Notes under the pieces: generated by a model
What the model saw: only the letters and a program-made list of their open reading frames with translations
Told to the model about the DNA's origin: nothing
The model's database searches: none
Made by a program: the position numbers and the translations under genes
Part shown: positions 33,944 to 43,202 of the stretch, in pieces
How positions within the stretch are numbered: the first letter of the stretch is position 1
Layout of the letters: each line of letters opens with the position of its first letter
DNA from: an uncultured Octadecabacter sp.
GTDB taxonomy: Bacteria; Pseudomonadota; Alphaproteobacteria; Rhodobacterales; Rhodobacteraceae
NCBI GenBank assembly: GCA_937891785.1
Contig: CALAGN010000040.1
Coordinates: 62,001-126,000 of the forward strand
Reading direction: 5' to 3'
DNA: 64,000 nt

Positions 33944-34891
33944 TTAGCTGACGGGCGCCGTTTGCGCGTCAAAATGTGCGCAGGTTTTGTCGAACACAAT
34001 TTGCCGTGTGGCAGTTTTTTCCATCATCACTTCGTGGCGTGCATTAGGGATCACTACCAATTCGCCGTGGGCCCATTTGCGCATGCGTTGGTGAATGCGG
34101 GTCGGGTCGACGATGGATTCCTCGCTGCCAAGGAAGGTTATGCAGGGCAGTTTCGGTGCGGCGCGCTGTGACAATCCGCGCATTTCACGCAAAGATTCGT
34201 TGAGCCAGTGCAAGGATGCCCCGCCAAGCGAGAATTCGGGGTGGGCGATAAGTTGTGCCTTCATGTAGGCAAACATGTTGGGATCGGATGTCAGGGTGTT
34301 TTCGCTGAAGTCTACCCGTTCGATATAGCTTTCCGAGACTTGCCCTGGCGCGAAGGCGTTGCTGAAGCCAAGGGGGCGGCTGACGGTGGAGAGGCCCCAT
34401 GCCAGCGGGCGCAGTGCTGTTGCCATCTGGATGCCCCACATCGGCGCAGAAAAGCACGCACTGGCAACGGGCAGGTCTTCGTAAAGCGAGCGTAGACCGA
34501 TGCAGCCACCCATGGAGTGGCCGATCAGGTGGAACGGTTCGGGCAGGCCCAATTGGCGGGCGTGGGCGACGGCGGCTTGCACATCAAGCTGGTAGTCTTC
34601 AAAGCGGCCCACATGCCCCACGGCAGGATTGTCGTGCACGCGGTCGGCAATGCCTTGGCCGCGCCAGTCAATCGTCAGTGTTGCATAACCGCGCTGCGCA
34701 AGATCACGCGCTGCGCGGCCATATTTTTCGATGTATTCGGTGCGTCCGGGGAAAAGCAGGACCGTCCCTTTGGCTGATTTCAGGGACCAGTGGCCCACAC
34801 GAATGCGGTGTCCGTCAGCGCAGCGTAGCCAATGAGCTACGCCGCCGTCTGGGCCATCCGCGATATCTGCAAAGAAGGGTGCCTGCTCCAT
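33944..34891 (-). CDS. Alpha/beta hydrolase, lysophospholipase (PldB-like)
   Basis: A 315-residue protein. GTVLLFPGRTEYIEKYGRAA and TIDWRGQGIADR are the N-terminal alpha/beta hydrolase strands, and FHLIGHSMGGCIGLRSLYED holds the nucleophilic serine. The acid (FLGSEESIVDP) and catalytic His (NARHEVMMEK) are in place. The WRGQG motif is shared with monoacylglycerol lipase and PldB-type enzymes, which hydrolyse lysophospholipids or monoglycerides. No signal peptide is visible. It is five bases downstream of the SCP2 gene and probably in one operon with it. Confidence 0.87.
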   Translation of the reverse strand: MEQAPFFADIADGPDGGVAHWLRCADGHRIRVGHWSLKSAKGTVLLFPGRTEYIEKYGRAARDLAQRGYATLTIDWRGQGIADRVHDNPAVGHVGRFEDYQLDVQAAVAHARQLGLPEPFHLIGHSMGGCIGLRSLYEDLPVASACFSAPMWGIQMATALRPLAWGLSTVSRPLGFSNAFAPGQVSESYIERVDFSENTLTSDPNMFAYMKAQLIAHPEFSLGGASLHWLNESLREMRGLSQRAAPKLPCITFLGSEESIVDPTRIHQRMRKWAHGELVVIPNARHEVMMEKTATRQIVFDKTCAHFDAQTAPVS

Positions 34892-34896
34892 GGTGG

Positions 34897-35187
34897 TTAC
34901 GCCAAAACGCCGGCGAGTTTCATTGCCAGCCCCATGTCGCCATCAACCGACAAGTTACCCGTCATGAAGGCGGCGGTGGCGTTCTGTTCACCCTCGAGAA
35001 TCGCTTGGAATGTTTCGGCGCTGGCCGAAAGCGTCACGTCGGCATCATCGTCGCCTGCGCGGGCACCGTCACCGTCAATGATGATGCTGCCTTCGTCGTT
35101 GATCGTAAATTTTGCGGTTCCATCAAAGCCAGCGCCGCCCATCTTTTCATTCAAGGCCGCTACGGCTTGGGTCACAACATCGCTCAT
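34897..35187 (-). CDS. SCP2 sterol-binding-domain protein
   Basis: A 96-residue protein comprising only the SCP2 fold: TQAVAALNEKMGGAGFDGTA, ADVTLSASAETFQAILEGEQ, then FMTGNLSVDGDMGLAMKLAG. Such small proteins bind fatty acids, lipids or CoA esters in a hydrophobic tunnel. ATG 35187 follows AAAGGATGAC; the track start at 35277 is too long. The neighbour on the same strand is a lysophospholipase-like hydrolase, consistent with a lipid-handling pair. Confidence 0.85.
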   Translation of the reverse strand: MSDVVTQAVAALNEKMGGAGFDGTAKFTINDEGSIIIDGDGARAGDDDADVTLSASAETFQAILEGEQNATAAFMTGNLSVDGDMGLAMKLAGVLA

Positions 35188-35259
35188 TTTTCTGTCATCC
35201 TTTGTCGGTTTGCCCGTCGCCCCTCTGGTAACGGGCGCTGGGTGCGTTACATTCGCACT

Positions 35260-35820
35260 ATGGGCATGATAACGCATAGCTTCAAACGTATCGTTACGGC
35301 ATTCGCTTTGGTAGTCTGGGTTTCCTTACCTGCGGTTGCTGATGACGCGCGTCTGGACGAGCTGTTTGATCAATTAAAACAAGCCGATGAGTCCACATTC
35401 CAATGGATTGAAGATCGCATCTACGAAGAGTGGGGCAAAAGCGGATCACCGGCAATGGATTTGCTGCTCAAGCGGGGGCAAGATGCAATTGCCGCAGGCG
35501 AACCTGACGCGGCTCTTGAGCATTTTACAGCCCTTATCGATCACGCACCCGATTTTGCCACGGCTTACAATGCGCGCGCCTTGGCCTTTCATGCGCTGGG
35601 CATGTACGGACCCTCGATTGACGATTTGCGTCAGGCCATTGTGCTGAACCCGCGCCATTTCGGTGCCTTGCGCGGCTTTGGCATTATGCTCGAAGAGATT
35701 GGCCGCGAAGATGACGCGCTTGAGGTATACCGCCTTGTGCAGGCGCTGCATCCGATGGCAACAGAAGTGGCCGAAGCGATTGCACGGCTTGAGTCGAAAT
35801 ACGAAGGGCAGGCGCTGTAA
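35260..35820 (+). CDS. Secreted TPR-repeat protein
   Basis: About 186 residues. A signal peptide (FKRIVTAFALVVWVSLPAVA) precedes a mature part with two or three TPR units (AIAAGEPDAALEHFTALIDH, AYNARALAFHALGMYGPSID, RHFGALRGFGIMLEEIGRED). ATG 35260 or 35266 is the start; the track's 34399 start is an antisense extension through the hydrolase and SCP2 genes. It probably acts as a periplasmic scaffold, with no known partner. The helicase gene begins 22 bases downstream. Confidence 0.78.
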   Translation: MGMITHSFKRIVTAFALVVWVSLPAVADDARLDELFDQLKQADESTFQWIEDRIYEEWGKSGSPAMDLLLKRGQDAIAAGEPDAALEHFTALIDHAPDFATAYNARALAFHALGMYGPSIDDLRQAIVLNPRHFGALRGFGIMLEEIGREDDALEVYRLVQALHPMATEVAEAIARLESKYEGQAL

Positions 35821-35841
35821 AGCGCTTGTTCAGGGGCAAGT

Positions 35842-38634
35842 ATGAGCAATCAAGCCCGGATCGTGGCCGTCCTTGGCCCGACCAATACCGGCAAAACCCA
35901 TTATGCAATCGAACGGATGTTGGCCTATCGCACAGGTGTGATCGGCCTGCCGCTGCGGTTGTTAGCGCGCGAGGTCTATGACCGTATCGTCGCGTTGCGT
36001 GGTCCATCGGTCGTCGCACTGGTCACGGGCGAGGAGCGTATCGTGCCACCGCGCGCCGCCTATTGGGTTTGCACAGTCGAGGCGATGCCCGAGGGGTTGG
36101 GCTGTGATTTTCTAGCGATCGACGAAATCCAGCTCTGTGCTGATTTGGAACGTGGGCATGTGTTTACCGACCGACTGTTGCACGCACGCGGCTTGCACGA
36201 AACGCTGTTCTTGGGCGCAGACACAATGCGCCACGCGATCGCGGCGATGGTCCCCGAGGCCGAATTTATCCACCGCGAGCGATTGTCGACGCTTACCTAC
36301 GCAGGTTCCAAAAAGATAAGCCGGATGCCGGGCCGCGCGGCAATTGTCGGGTTTTCGGTTGATAACGTCTATGCGATCGCCGAACTGCTGCGCCGCCAAA
36401 AGGGTGGGGCCGCCGTTGTGATGGGCGCGCTTAGCCCGCGCACGCGCAATGCGCAGGTTGAAATGTACCAAAACGGCGATGTCGATTATCTGGTGGCCAC
36501 GGACGCCATCGGCATGGGACTGAACCTTGATATCAACCATGTGGCCTTTTCATCTCTGAGCAAATTTGACGGACGGCGGATGCGCCCGCTAGCGCCCGAA
36601 GAACTGGCGCAGATTGCAGGGCGCGCGGGGCGGCATATGTCGCACGGGTCGTTTGGCGTTACAGGCGAGGCGATGGAGCCTGACCAACATGTGATTGACG
36701 CGATCACCAACCACCAGTTTCGCCCTGTGCAAAAACTGCAATGGCGCAACACGCGGCTGCAATTCGGGTCTGTAGACCGGCTGATCCAGACGTTGGAGAT
36801 GCGCACGGATGATGATTTTCTCGCGCGGGTGCGTGAAAGCGATGATCTTGCGGCACTCAAGGCTCTGGGCAATGATGCGGAGGTGCGCGCGCGCGCCGGT
36901 GACGGACCGTCGGTGAAACTGCTGTGGGATGTCTGCCGGGTGCCCGATTTTCGCGGCATCAGTCGCGGCGAACATGCGGGCCTTCTGACCCAGATTTACA
37001 ACTTCCTGCACCAGTCGGGCCGCGTGCCTGATGACTGGTTGGCGCGGCAGGTGAAAGGCATTGATCGCAGTGACGGCGACATTGATACGCTGTCCAAACG
37101 GTTGGCATATATCCGCACATGGACCTACGTGGCGCAACGCAAAGGCTGGGTCGCGGACGAATCCCATTGGCGAGAGGCGACGCGCGCTGTAGAAGACCGC
37201 CTGTCGGATGCCCTGCACGGGGCGCTGACCCAACGATTTGTGGACCGGCGGACATCTGTCTTGCTTCGCCGGCTCAAGCAGAAGGAGAGCCTTGTGGCCG
37301 AGGTGAATGATAAAGGTGAAGTGAGCGTCGAGGGCGAATACGTCGGGCGGCTTGAAGGTTTCCGGTTCCGTCAGGATAAATCTGGCAGCCCCGACGAGGC
37401 GAAAACCCTGCGCCAAGCTTCTGAACAGGCGCTTGCACCGCATTTCCATCTGCGCGCGGACCGTTTTTATAACGCGCCCGACACCGAAATTGATTTTACC
37501 GAACAAGGTGGATTGATGTGGGGCACCGAAGCCGTTGGTAAACTGGTTGCCGGTGCTGATCCGCTGAAACCGAGTGTGAAAGCCTTTGTCGATGACGAAG
37601 CGGGCGCAGATGTCGCGACCAAAGTGCAGCGCCGTTTGCAGCACTTTATCGACCGCAAAGTTGCTACTGCATTCGAGCCAATGTTGAACCTGCAACGGGA
37701 CGAAACCCTGTCTGGTCTGGCGCGCGGGTTCGCGTTCCGGATGATCGAAGGCTTTGGTATTTTGCCCCGTGGTGACGTGACCGACGAGGTCAAAGCACTG
37801 GATCAGGATGCGCGTGGTGCGCTGCGCAAACATGGCATCCGCTTTGGTCAGTTCACGATCTTTATGCCGCTGCTGTTGAAACCAGCGCCGACCCGTCTGC
37901 GCCTTGTTTTGTGGAGCCTTGTCACCGATCTGCAAGAATTTCCGGAAAGCCCCCCACCCGGTCTTGTGACTGTACCGGCGGTCAAAGATGCGGTGGCCGG
38001 ATACTATGCCATGGCGGGATACCGCGCTGCGGGCGAACGGGCGATCCGCATTGATATGCTGGAACGGCTGGCCGATATGTTGCGCGCTGAAAACAGCCGT
38101 GCGGGCTTTGAGGCCAAACCCGATATGCTGTCGATCACCGGCATGACGCTTGAGCAGTTTACCGACCTGATGCAGGGCTTGGGATATGCCGCCGACAAGG
38201 GCGAACGTGCCAAGGTGAAAGTTGCGCAGGAGCCCAAAGAGACGCCTGCCGAGACGCCGCAGGAACCACCTGTTGAGGCACCGGCCGAAGCACCGATTGT
38301 GCCTGACGAGACCCCGGATGAAACCCAAGCCGAAGTGCCGGATGCGACGCCCGTTGAGGTGCCGCAGACCGATGCCGTCGCCGAAGTAGCCCCCGAAACC
38401 GAAGCGTTTTATACCTTCACATGGGGTGCCCGCGCGCCGCGTAATCAGGGTCGCCGCCCGCAAGGCGACGGCAAACCGCGCGCCAAAGGTAAGCCCGATG
38501 GCCAAGCACGTGGCAAAGGCAAACCGCAAAATCGCGGCCCGCAAGCGGTGTCAGCGCGCCCACCCAAGCCGGAAAAGAAGATCGACCCAGATAACCCCTT
38601 CGCCGCCGCCCTGTCGGGCTTCAAAGCCGATTGA
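35842..38634 (+). CDS. Suv3-like DExH RNA helicase with acidic/proline and basic C-terminal tails
   Basis: A 930-residue protein. Walker A is VLGPTNTGKTHYAIERML near residue 12, the DExH box is FLAIDEIQLCADLERGHVFT, and the C-terminal helicase domain has VATDAIGMGLNLDI and QIAGRAGRHMSHGSFG. The layout follows mitochondrial Suv3 (SUPV3L1), a 3'-5' RNA helicase of the RNA degradosome, and its alphaproteobacterial homologues. From about residue 790 comes a Pro/Glu/Thr-rich repeat tail (ETPAETPQEPPVEAPAEAP), and the last 60 residues are Arg/Lys/Gly-rich. The S4-domain gene begins inside its stop codon. Confidence 0.88.
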   Translation: MSNQARIVAVLGPTNTGKTHYAIERMLAYRTGVIGLPLRLLAREVYDRIVALRGPSVVALVTGEERIVPPRAAYWVCTVEAMPEGLGCDFLAIDEIQLCADLERGHVFTDRLLHARGLHETLFLGADTMRHAIAAMVPEAEFIHRERLSTLTYAGSKKISRMPGRAAIVGFSVDNVYAIAELLRRQKGGAAVVMGALSPRTRNAQVEMYQNGDVDYLVATDAIGMGLNLDINHVAFSSLSKFDGRRMRPLAPEELAQIAGRAGRHMSHGSFGVTGEAMEPDQHVIDAITNHQFRPVQKLQWRNTRLQFGSVDRLIQTLEMRTDDDFLARVRESDDLAALKALGNDAEVRARAGDGPSVKLLWDVCRVPDFRGISRGEHAGLLTQIYNFLHQSGRVPDDWLARQVKGIDRSDGDIDTLSKRLAYIRTWTYVAQRKGWVADESHWREATRAVEDRLSDALHGALTQRFVDRRTSVLLRRLKQKESLVAEVNDKGEVSVEGEYVGRLEGFRFRQDKSGSPDEAKTLRQASEQALAPHFHLRADRFYNAPDTEIDFTEQGGLMWGTEAVGKLVAGADPLKPSVKAFVDDEAGADVATKVQRRLQHFIDRKVATAFEPMLNLQRDETLSGLARGFAFRMIEGFGILPRGDVTDEVKALDQDARGALRKHGIRFGQFTIFMPLLLKPAPTRLRLVLWSLVTDLQEFPESPPPGLVTVPAVKDAVAGYYAMAGYRAAGERAIRIDMLERLADMLRAENSRAGFEAKPDMLSITGMTLEQFTDLMQGLGYAADKGERAKVKVAQEPKETPAETPQEPPVEAPAEAPIVPDETPDETQAEVPDATPVEVPQTDAVAEVAPETEAFYTFTWGARAPRNQGRRPQGDGKPRAKGKPDGQARGKGKPQNRGPQAVSARPPKPEKKIDPDNPFAAALSGFKAD

Positions 38635-39041
38635 GCGATCAACGCCCGACAGTCCGGATCGACAAATGGCTGTGGCACGCGCGATTCTTTAAGACGCGCG
38701 GACTGGCTACAAAAACCGTTGCCGCTGGCAAGGTGCGCGTCGATGGCACGCATGTGAGTAGACCTTCGCGGATGGTTGGGGCGGGTGACGTGCTGACCTT
38801 TGCTAAAGAGCACGAGGTCAAGGTGGTGAAAATCGTAGCGATCGGAGCGCGGCGCGGGCCGGCATCAGAGGCGCAAGCGCTATACGAAGATCTGTCGCCC
38901 GTTCCGGTGGTCGATTTGGTGAAAAAGCAGAACGCCCGGTCCCCGAACCCACGATTTGAAGGCAAGGGACGCCCAAACCGCAAAGAGCGCGCAACCCTTG
39001 CCGCCCAGAAGCGCGACATTGGGTCATCCAGTCTTGAATGA
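38631..39041 (+). CDS. S4-domain RNA-binding protein (HslR-like)
   Basis: A 136-residue protein starting with TTG at 38631, overlapping the helicase stop. RIDKWLWHARFFKTRGLATK and AGKVRVDGTHVSRPSRMV form the S4 fold as in Hsp15/HslR, which recycles nascent-chain-blocked 50S subunits. The C-terminus is basic (FEGKGRPNRKERATLAAQKR). Tight coupling to a Suv3-like helicase suggests a shared RNA or ribosome role. The helicase-S4-fdxA-carD order is recalled as common in Rhodobacteraceae. Confidence 0.88.
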   Translation: MSDQRPTVRIDKWLWHARFFKTRGLATKTVAAGKVRVDGTHVSRPSRMVGAGDVLTFAKEHEVKVVKIVAIGARRGPASEAQALYEDLSPVPVVDLVKKQNARSPNPRFEGKGRPNRKERATLAAQKRDIGSSSLE

Positions 39042-39090
39042 GGGCGGCGTCTGGATTAGCTAGGCGGCACGCACAAAAGATGGACGCCCA

Positions 39091-39426
39091 ATGACCTATA
39101 TCGTCAACGACAATTGCATCGCCTGCAAATACACAGACTGCGTCGAAGTCTGCCCCGTGGATTGCTTCTACGAGGGTGAGAATATGCTGGTGATCCATCC
39201 TGACGAATGTATCGATTGCGGCGTGTGCGAGCCCGAATGCCCTGCCGACGCGATCCGCCCCGACACTGAGCCTGACATGGAAAAATGGGTCGAATTTAAC
39301 GGCAAGTATTCAGAAATGTGGCCGGTCATAATCACCAAGAAAGACCCGCTTCCGGGTGCTGACAGCATGGATGGCAAGCCTGATAAGATCAAGCTGTTCT
39401 CGGAAGCGCCAGGCGAAGGCGAATAG
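39091..39426 (+). CDS. fdxA: Seven-iron ferredoxin FdxA
   Basis: A 111-residue protein. [18 protein letters not shown] near the N-terminus and [12 protein letters not shown] about 30 residues later supply ligands for one [3Fe-4S] and one [4Fe-4S] cluster. The long C-terminal extension ([20 protein letters not shown]) is the usual FdxA tail. It acts as a small electron carrier. It starts 49 bases after the S4 gene. The 230 bases after it hold no other gene and no clear terminator. Confidence 0.93.
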   Translation: MTYIVNDNCIACKYTDCVEVCPVDCFYEGENMLVIHPDECIDCGVCEPECPADAIRPDTEPDMEKWVEFNGKYSEMWPVIITKKDPLPGADSMDGKPDKIKLFSEAPGEGE

Positions 39427-39664
39427 TGATTCGCCGAGTAACAGTTAAGGCGCAGTGAAGACAAATATGTAGAGTAAGCCCCAAGGATTTCTGCATGAAT
39501 TGTAGCAGATGCACTGCGGCACTTTTGTTGGGGGCGTTTTTGTGATATGATTCCCTTAATGCCGCACGTTTATTGATCATATCCAAGACCGACTTGCCTG
39601 CTTGTGACGATGTCACTCGCGGGTTTTTTGTCGGCTTTGAAACGATCGCCCTAGAAGGATGCCC

Positions 39665-40174
39665 ATGAGCAAGTCGAAGAAATATGAATTCCGGCCCAAT
39701 GATTTCGTCGTTTATCCGGCGCATGGGGTTGGCAAGGTTGTGTCAATTGAGAAAGACGAAGTCGCCGGTTTTGAACTGGAATTGTTCGTCATCGCGTTTG
39801 AAAAAGACAAGATGACCCTGCGCGTTCCCACAAACAAAGCGACCGAAGTCGGCATGCGCGGGCTGTCTTCGCCCGATATCGTGGCTGACGCGATGAAGAC
39901 TCTTAAGGGGAAGGCCAAAGTCAAAAAGGCCATGTGGTCGCGCCGTGCGCAGGAATATGAGCAAAAGATCAATTCCGGTGACCTGATCGCGATTGCAGAA
40001 GTTGTGCGCGATTTGCACCGTGCGGATGATCAGCGCGAGCAGAGCTATTCCGAGCGTCAGCTTTATGAAGCGGCATTGGAACGTCTGACCCGCGAGATTG
40101 CCGCTGTTGGCAATGGCGACGAGGGCGATGCTGCTAAAGAGATCGGCGATGTTCTGATCAGCCGCGCAGCCTAA
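39665..40174 (+). CDS. carD: CarD/CdnL-family RNA polymerase-binding regulator
   Basis: A 169-residue protein from ATG 39665 with AGAAGGA upstream. FRPNDFVVYPAHGVGKVVSI is the Tudor-like RNA polymerase interaction domain. The rest is the helical DNA-backbone-binding domain (MWSRRAQEYEQKINSGDLIA, EVVRDLHRADDQREQSYSER). CdnL-type proteins stabilise open promoter complexes at rRNA and growth genes in alphaproteobacteria. It is followed by a strong terminator. Confidence 0.93.
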   Translation: MSKSKKYEFRPNDFVVYPAHGVGKVVSIEKDEVAGFELELFVIAFEKDKMTLRVPTNKATEVGMRGLSSPDIVADAMKTLKGKAKVKKAMWSRRAQEYEQKINSGDLIAIAEVVRDLHRADDQREQSYSERQLYEAALERLTREIAAVGNGDEGDAAKEIGDVLISRAA

Positions 40175-40194
40175 GCTATCGAGATGGAAAATGA

Positions 40195-40222
40195 AAAAGC
40201 CGCGCCAAGTGCGCGGCTTTTG
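40195..40222 (+). terminator. Rho-independent terminator of carD
   Basis: AAGCCGCGC, loop CAAGT, then GCGCGGCTT followed by TT. The nine-pair stem lies about 20 bases after the carD stop, with an A-run on the 5' side, so it may also stop transcripts arriving from the opposite strand. Confidence 0.85.
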
Positions 40223-40279
40223 CTGTTATTATGGCATGTTTTGCAGGGCGAGCCCGCCTGAACGGGGTCTGTGCAGGTT

Positions 40280-40326
40280 GATGGGGCGGAGCCTCCGGCG
40301 GGAGGATTTGGAAACAGAAGAAGTTA
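40280..40326. repeat. Intergenic repeat, copy 2 (GAGCCTCCGGCGGG type)
   Basis: GCGGAGCCTCCGGCGGGAGG followed by ATTTGGAAACAGAAGAAG, closely related to the copies at 33895 and 49135. It can fold as CCTCC-GGC-GGGAGG. It lies between carD and the convergent purD and touches the purD stop codon. Confidence 0.6.
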
Positions 40327-41586
40327 GAGCGCGCGCCAGCCGATGTCGGTGCGGTTGAACCCTTCGGGCCAGTCGATTTGGTCGATCATCGCATAAGCGC
40401 GGGCGTGGGCCTGTTGCAGTGTGTTACCGCGTGCGGTGATGTTCAAAACACGCCCGCCTGTGGCGGTGATCTGGCCGTCTTTTTCGGCTGTGCCAGCGTG
40501 GAACGCCATATGGTGCGAATCTTCGGGGAGAGAATCCAGCCCGTTGATCACGCTGCCTTTTTCGTAAGATCCGGGGTAGCCGTTCGCGGCCATGACCACG
40601 CTTAACGCGTGATCATCGGCCCAGTTGACTTGCATGTCTGACAGCCGGTTTTGGGCGCAGGCGAGCATCAGATCAAGGGCCTGCGCGCCGAGCCGCATCA
40701 TCAACACCTGACATTCGGGATCGCCAAATCGGCAGTTATATTCCACAAGACGTGGCTGGCCGTCTTTGATCATGAGGCCCGCATAAAGGATGCCATGGTA
40801 GGGCGTGCCGCGGCGCGTCATTTCCGCAAGCGTCGGATTGACGATTTCGGCCATGGCTTTGGCGGCAATTGCGTCAGTCAGGACCGGCGCGGGAGAATAG
40901 GCGCCCATGCCGCCGGTGTTTGGCCCTTGGTCGCCATCATAGGCGCGTTTGTGGTCTTGGGCGGTTCCGATTGGCAGGGCGGTTTGCCCGTCGCACAGGA
41001 TAAAGAACGAGGCCTCTTCGCCCTCCATGAACTCCTCGATTACGACTTCTGCGCCGGCTTGCCCAAATTCGCCGCCGAACATGTCGTCGATGGCGGTCAG
41101 TGCTGTGGCGCTGTCCATTGCCACGACCACGCCTTTGCCTGCGGCCAGCCCGTCAGCCTTGATGACGATGGGTGCGCCGTGCTCTTGCACATAGGCGCGC
41201 GCGGGGCCGGCTTGCGCAAATCGCGCATAGCTGGCCGTGGGGGCATTGGCGGCGTCGCAGATAGATTTTGTAAAGTATTTGGACGATTCAAGCTGTGCTG
41301 CGGCTGCCGAGGGCCCGAAAACTGTAAGGCCGGCATCGCGCAGGCGGTCGGCGACACCGGCGGCAAGCGGGGCTTCTGGTCCGATAATGACAAAATCAAC
41401 GGCGTTCTCGGCGGCAAACGTCGCGACGGCGTCCCCGTCAAGAATGTCGATATCGGCGCAGTCGGCGATCTGGGCGATCCCTGCATTTCCTGGCGCGACG
41501 ATCAGGCGGTCGCATTTCGGGTTCTGTTTCACGGCCCATGCAAGGCTGTGTTCTCGCCCGCCGCCGCCCAAAATCAGGATGTTCAT
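40324..41586 (-). CDS. purD: Phosphoribosylamine-glycine ligase PurD
   Basis: A 420-residue protein beginning MNILILGGGGREHSLAWAVK, the canonical PurD start; the track start at 41646 is too early. ATP-grasp motifs include IVIKADGLAAGKGVVVAM, EGEEASFFILCDG and QDHKRAYDGDQGPNTGGMGA, and RLVEYNCRFGDPECQVLMMR carries the metal ligands. It catalyses the second step of purine synthesis, making glycinamide ribonucleotide. It is divergent from xseA with 68 bases between, a frequent alphaproteobacterial pairing. Confidence 0.96.
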   Translation of the reverse strand: MNILILGGGGREHSLAWAVKQNPKCDRLIVAPGNAGIAQIADCADIDILDGDAVATFAAENAVDFVIIGPEAPLAAGVADRLRDAGLTVFGPSAAAAQLESSKYFTKSICDAANAPTASYARFAQAGPARAYVQEHGAPIVIKADGLAAGKGVVVAMDSATALTAIDDMFGGEFGQAGAEVVIEEFMEGEEASFFILCDGQTALPIGTAQDHKRAYDGDQGPNTGGMGAYSPAPVLTDAIAAKAMAEIVNPTLAEMTRRGTPYHGILYAGLMIKDGQPRLVEYNCRFGDPECQVLMMRLGAQALDLMLACAQNRLSDMQVNWADDHALSVVMAANGYPGSYEKGSVINGLDSLPEDSHHMAFHAGTAEKDGQITATGGRVLNITARGNTLQQAHARAYAMIDQIDWPEGFNRTDIGWRAL

Positions 41587-41654
41587 GGATGCCCCCGCTT
41601 TTACTTGCTTGATGGGCGTTCTAAGGTTGCGCGCAAAGCAGCACAAGGTGACAG

Positions 41655-43202
41655 ATGGACTTGATCGACGATCCTGAACAGGCAGGCAACGCGCCTGAAT
41701 TCACCGTGTCCGAGATTTCGGGTGCGGTGAAGCGCAGCATCGAGGGCGAGTTTGGCTTTGTGCGTGTCAAAGGCGAAGTTGGGCGTGTGTCGCGACCGCG
41801 GTCGGGGCATGTGTATCTAGACCTGAAGGATGACCGCGCGGTGCTTTCTGGCATCATCTGGAAGGGGCGCGCGGAGGGGTTGTTGACACAGCCCGAGGAA
41901 GGGATGGAAGTTGTCGCCACCGGCAAGCTGACCACATTCCCCGGCCAATCAAAATACCAGATGATCATCGAAGACATCGCGCCTGCGGGTGTTGGTGCGT
42001 TGATGGCGATGCTGGACAAACGCAAGAAGGCGCTTGAAGCGGAGGGGTTGTTTGCGGCTGAGCGCAAGAGCGCCTTGCCTTATCTGCCCGATGTGATTGG
42101 CGTGATTACATCGCCGAGCGGCGCGGTCATTCGCGATATTCTGCACCGCTTGCGGGATCGTTTTCCGCGCAAGGTCTTGGTCTGGCCAGTGGCCGTGCAG
42201 GGCCAGCAATGTGCGCCCGATGTTGCCCGTGCAATCGCGGGTTTCAATGCAATGACCGTTGGCGGGAGCCTGCCAAGGCCTGATTTGTTGATTGTTGCGC
42301 GCGGTGGCGGGTCAATCGAGGACTTGTGGGGCTTTAACGAGGAAATCGTAGTCCGTGCTGTTGCCGCGTCCGGTATTCCGCTGATTTCCGCTGTGGGGCA
42401 TGAAACAGACACGACCCTAATTGATTATGTCAGTGACAAGCGCGCGCCGACCCCTACGGCGGCGGCGGAACTGGCCGTGCCTGTGCGGATGGAATTGCTT
42501 GCTTGGGTCGGTGATCAAGAGGCGCGCCTTACCCGTGCGCTGACGGGTGGGATTGCGGCACGGGGTCAGCGGTTGCGCGACCTGAACCGTGCCTTGCCCA
42601 AACCGGATATGTTGGTGGAACAAGCGCGTCAACGTCTTGATTATTGGGATGAAAAACTGGACGTGGCCCTGCGGGGTGTGGTGCAAAAGCGTGGGCTGCG
42701 ATTGACGCAAGTCACAGGGTCTCTGCGGCCGGCGCTTTTGGCGGCGCGGTTGGATCGTGCGCGTGAACAGGCGGGCGCGCAGGGTGCGCGGTTGGCACCA
42801 GCGTTGGGGCGCGTGGTGCGGGAAAGACTGCGGGAATTTACGCGCCTTGCCCCGAGATTGCGCGCCGATGGTGTAACGCAGATGATGACGCAACGGGCCG
42901 AAGCGCTGGACAATTGGACAGGGCGGTTGGCCCGCGCAGGTACCGCCCAAGAACACGGTCGCCGCACGCGGCTTGATGCTCTGGATCGGTTGCGTGAAAC
43001 GCTGGGCTATCGCGAAACCCTTAAGCGGGGCTATGCGGTTGTACGCGGTGATGGTGATGTGGTGACGGGCGTTAAGGCGGCCACGCAGGCAAGCACAATC
43101 GAGATCGAATTTGCCGACGGACGCTATGATTTATCGGGCAAGACACCGAAACCAATCAAGGCGAAAAAGGACGCGCCTCCCGATCAGGGCAACCTGTTTT
43201 AG
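41655..43202 (+). CDS. xseA: Exodeoxyribonuclease VII large subunit
   Basis: A 515-residue protein. The N-terminal OB fold (FTVSEISGAVKRSIEGEFGF, RSGHVYLDLKDD) precedes the catalytic domain with ALPYLPDVIGVITSPSGAVI, LLIVARGGGSIEDLWGFNEE and SAVGHETDTTLIDYVSDKRA. A long alpha-helical region follows and the C-terminal strand contains LKRGYAVVRGDG. The subunit forms the nuclease that degrades single-stranded DNA to oligonucleotides with XseB, which is not in this window. Its last bases overlap the stop of an opposite-strand gene. Confidence 0.95.
   Translation: MDLIDDPEQAGNAPEFTVSEISGAVKRSIEGEFGFVRVKGEVGRVSRPRSGHVYLDLKDDRAVLSGIIWKGRAEGLLTQPEEGMEVVATGKLTTFPGQSKYQMIIEDIAPAGVGALMAMLDKRKKALEAEGLFAAERKSALPYLPDVIGVITSPSGAVIRDILHRLRDRFPRKVLVWPVAVQGQQCAPDVARAIAGFNAMTVGGSLPRPDLLIVARGGGSIEDLWGFNEEIVVRAVAASGIPLISAVGHETDTTLIDYVSDKRAPTPTAAAELAVPVRMELLAWVGDQEARLTRALTGGIAARGQRLRDLNRALPKPDMLVEQARQRLDYWDEKLDVALRGVVQKRGLRLTQVTGSLRPALLAARLDRAREQAGAQGARLAPALGRVVRERLREFTRLAPRLRADGVTQMMTQRAEALDNWTGRLARAGTAQEHGRRTRLDALDRLRETLGYRETLKRGYAVVRGDGDVVTGVKAATQASTIEIEFADGRYDLSGKTPKPIKAKKDAPPDQGNLF

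Noticed and set aside
34399-35259. N-terminal extension of the TPR protein ORF
   Set aside because: It runs antisense through the lysophospholipase and SCP2 genes; a signal peptide begins at 35260-35266.
36589-38544. 651-residue minus-strand ORF
   Set aside because: It is wholly antisense to the Suv3-like helicase; its composition is the mirror of the helicase codons and it has no recognisable domain.
39427-39658. Possible small RNA or terminator between fdxA and carD
   Set aside because: GTGAC-GAT-GTCAC followed some bases later by a T-run is too weak and too far from the T-run for an intrinsic terminator; no known RNA family recognised.
40651-41664. 337-residue plus-strand ORF
   Set aside because: Antisense to purD, which is intact and unmistakable.
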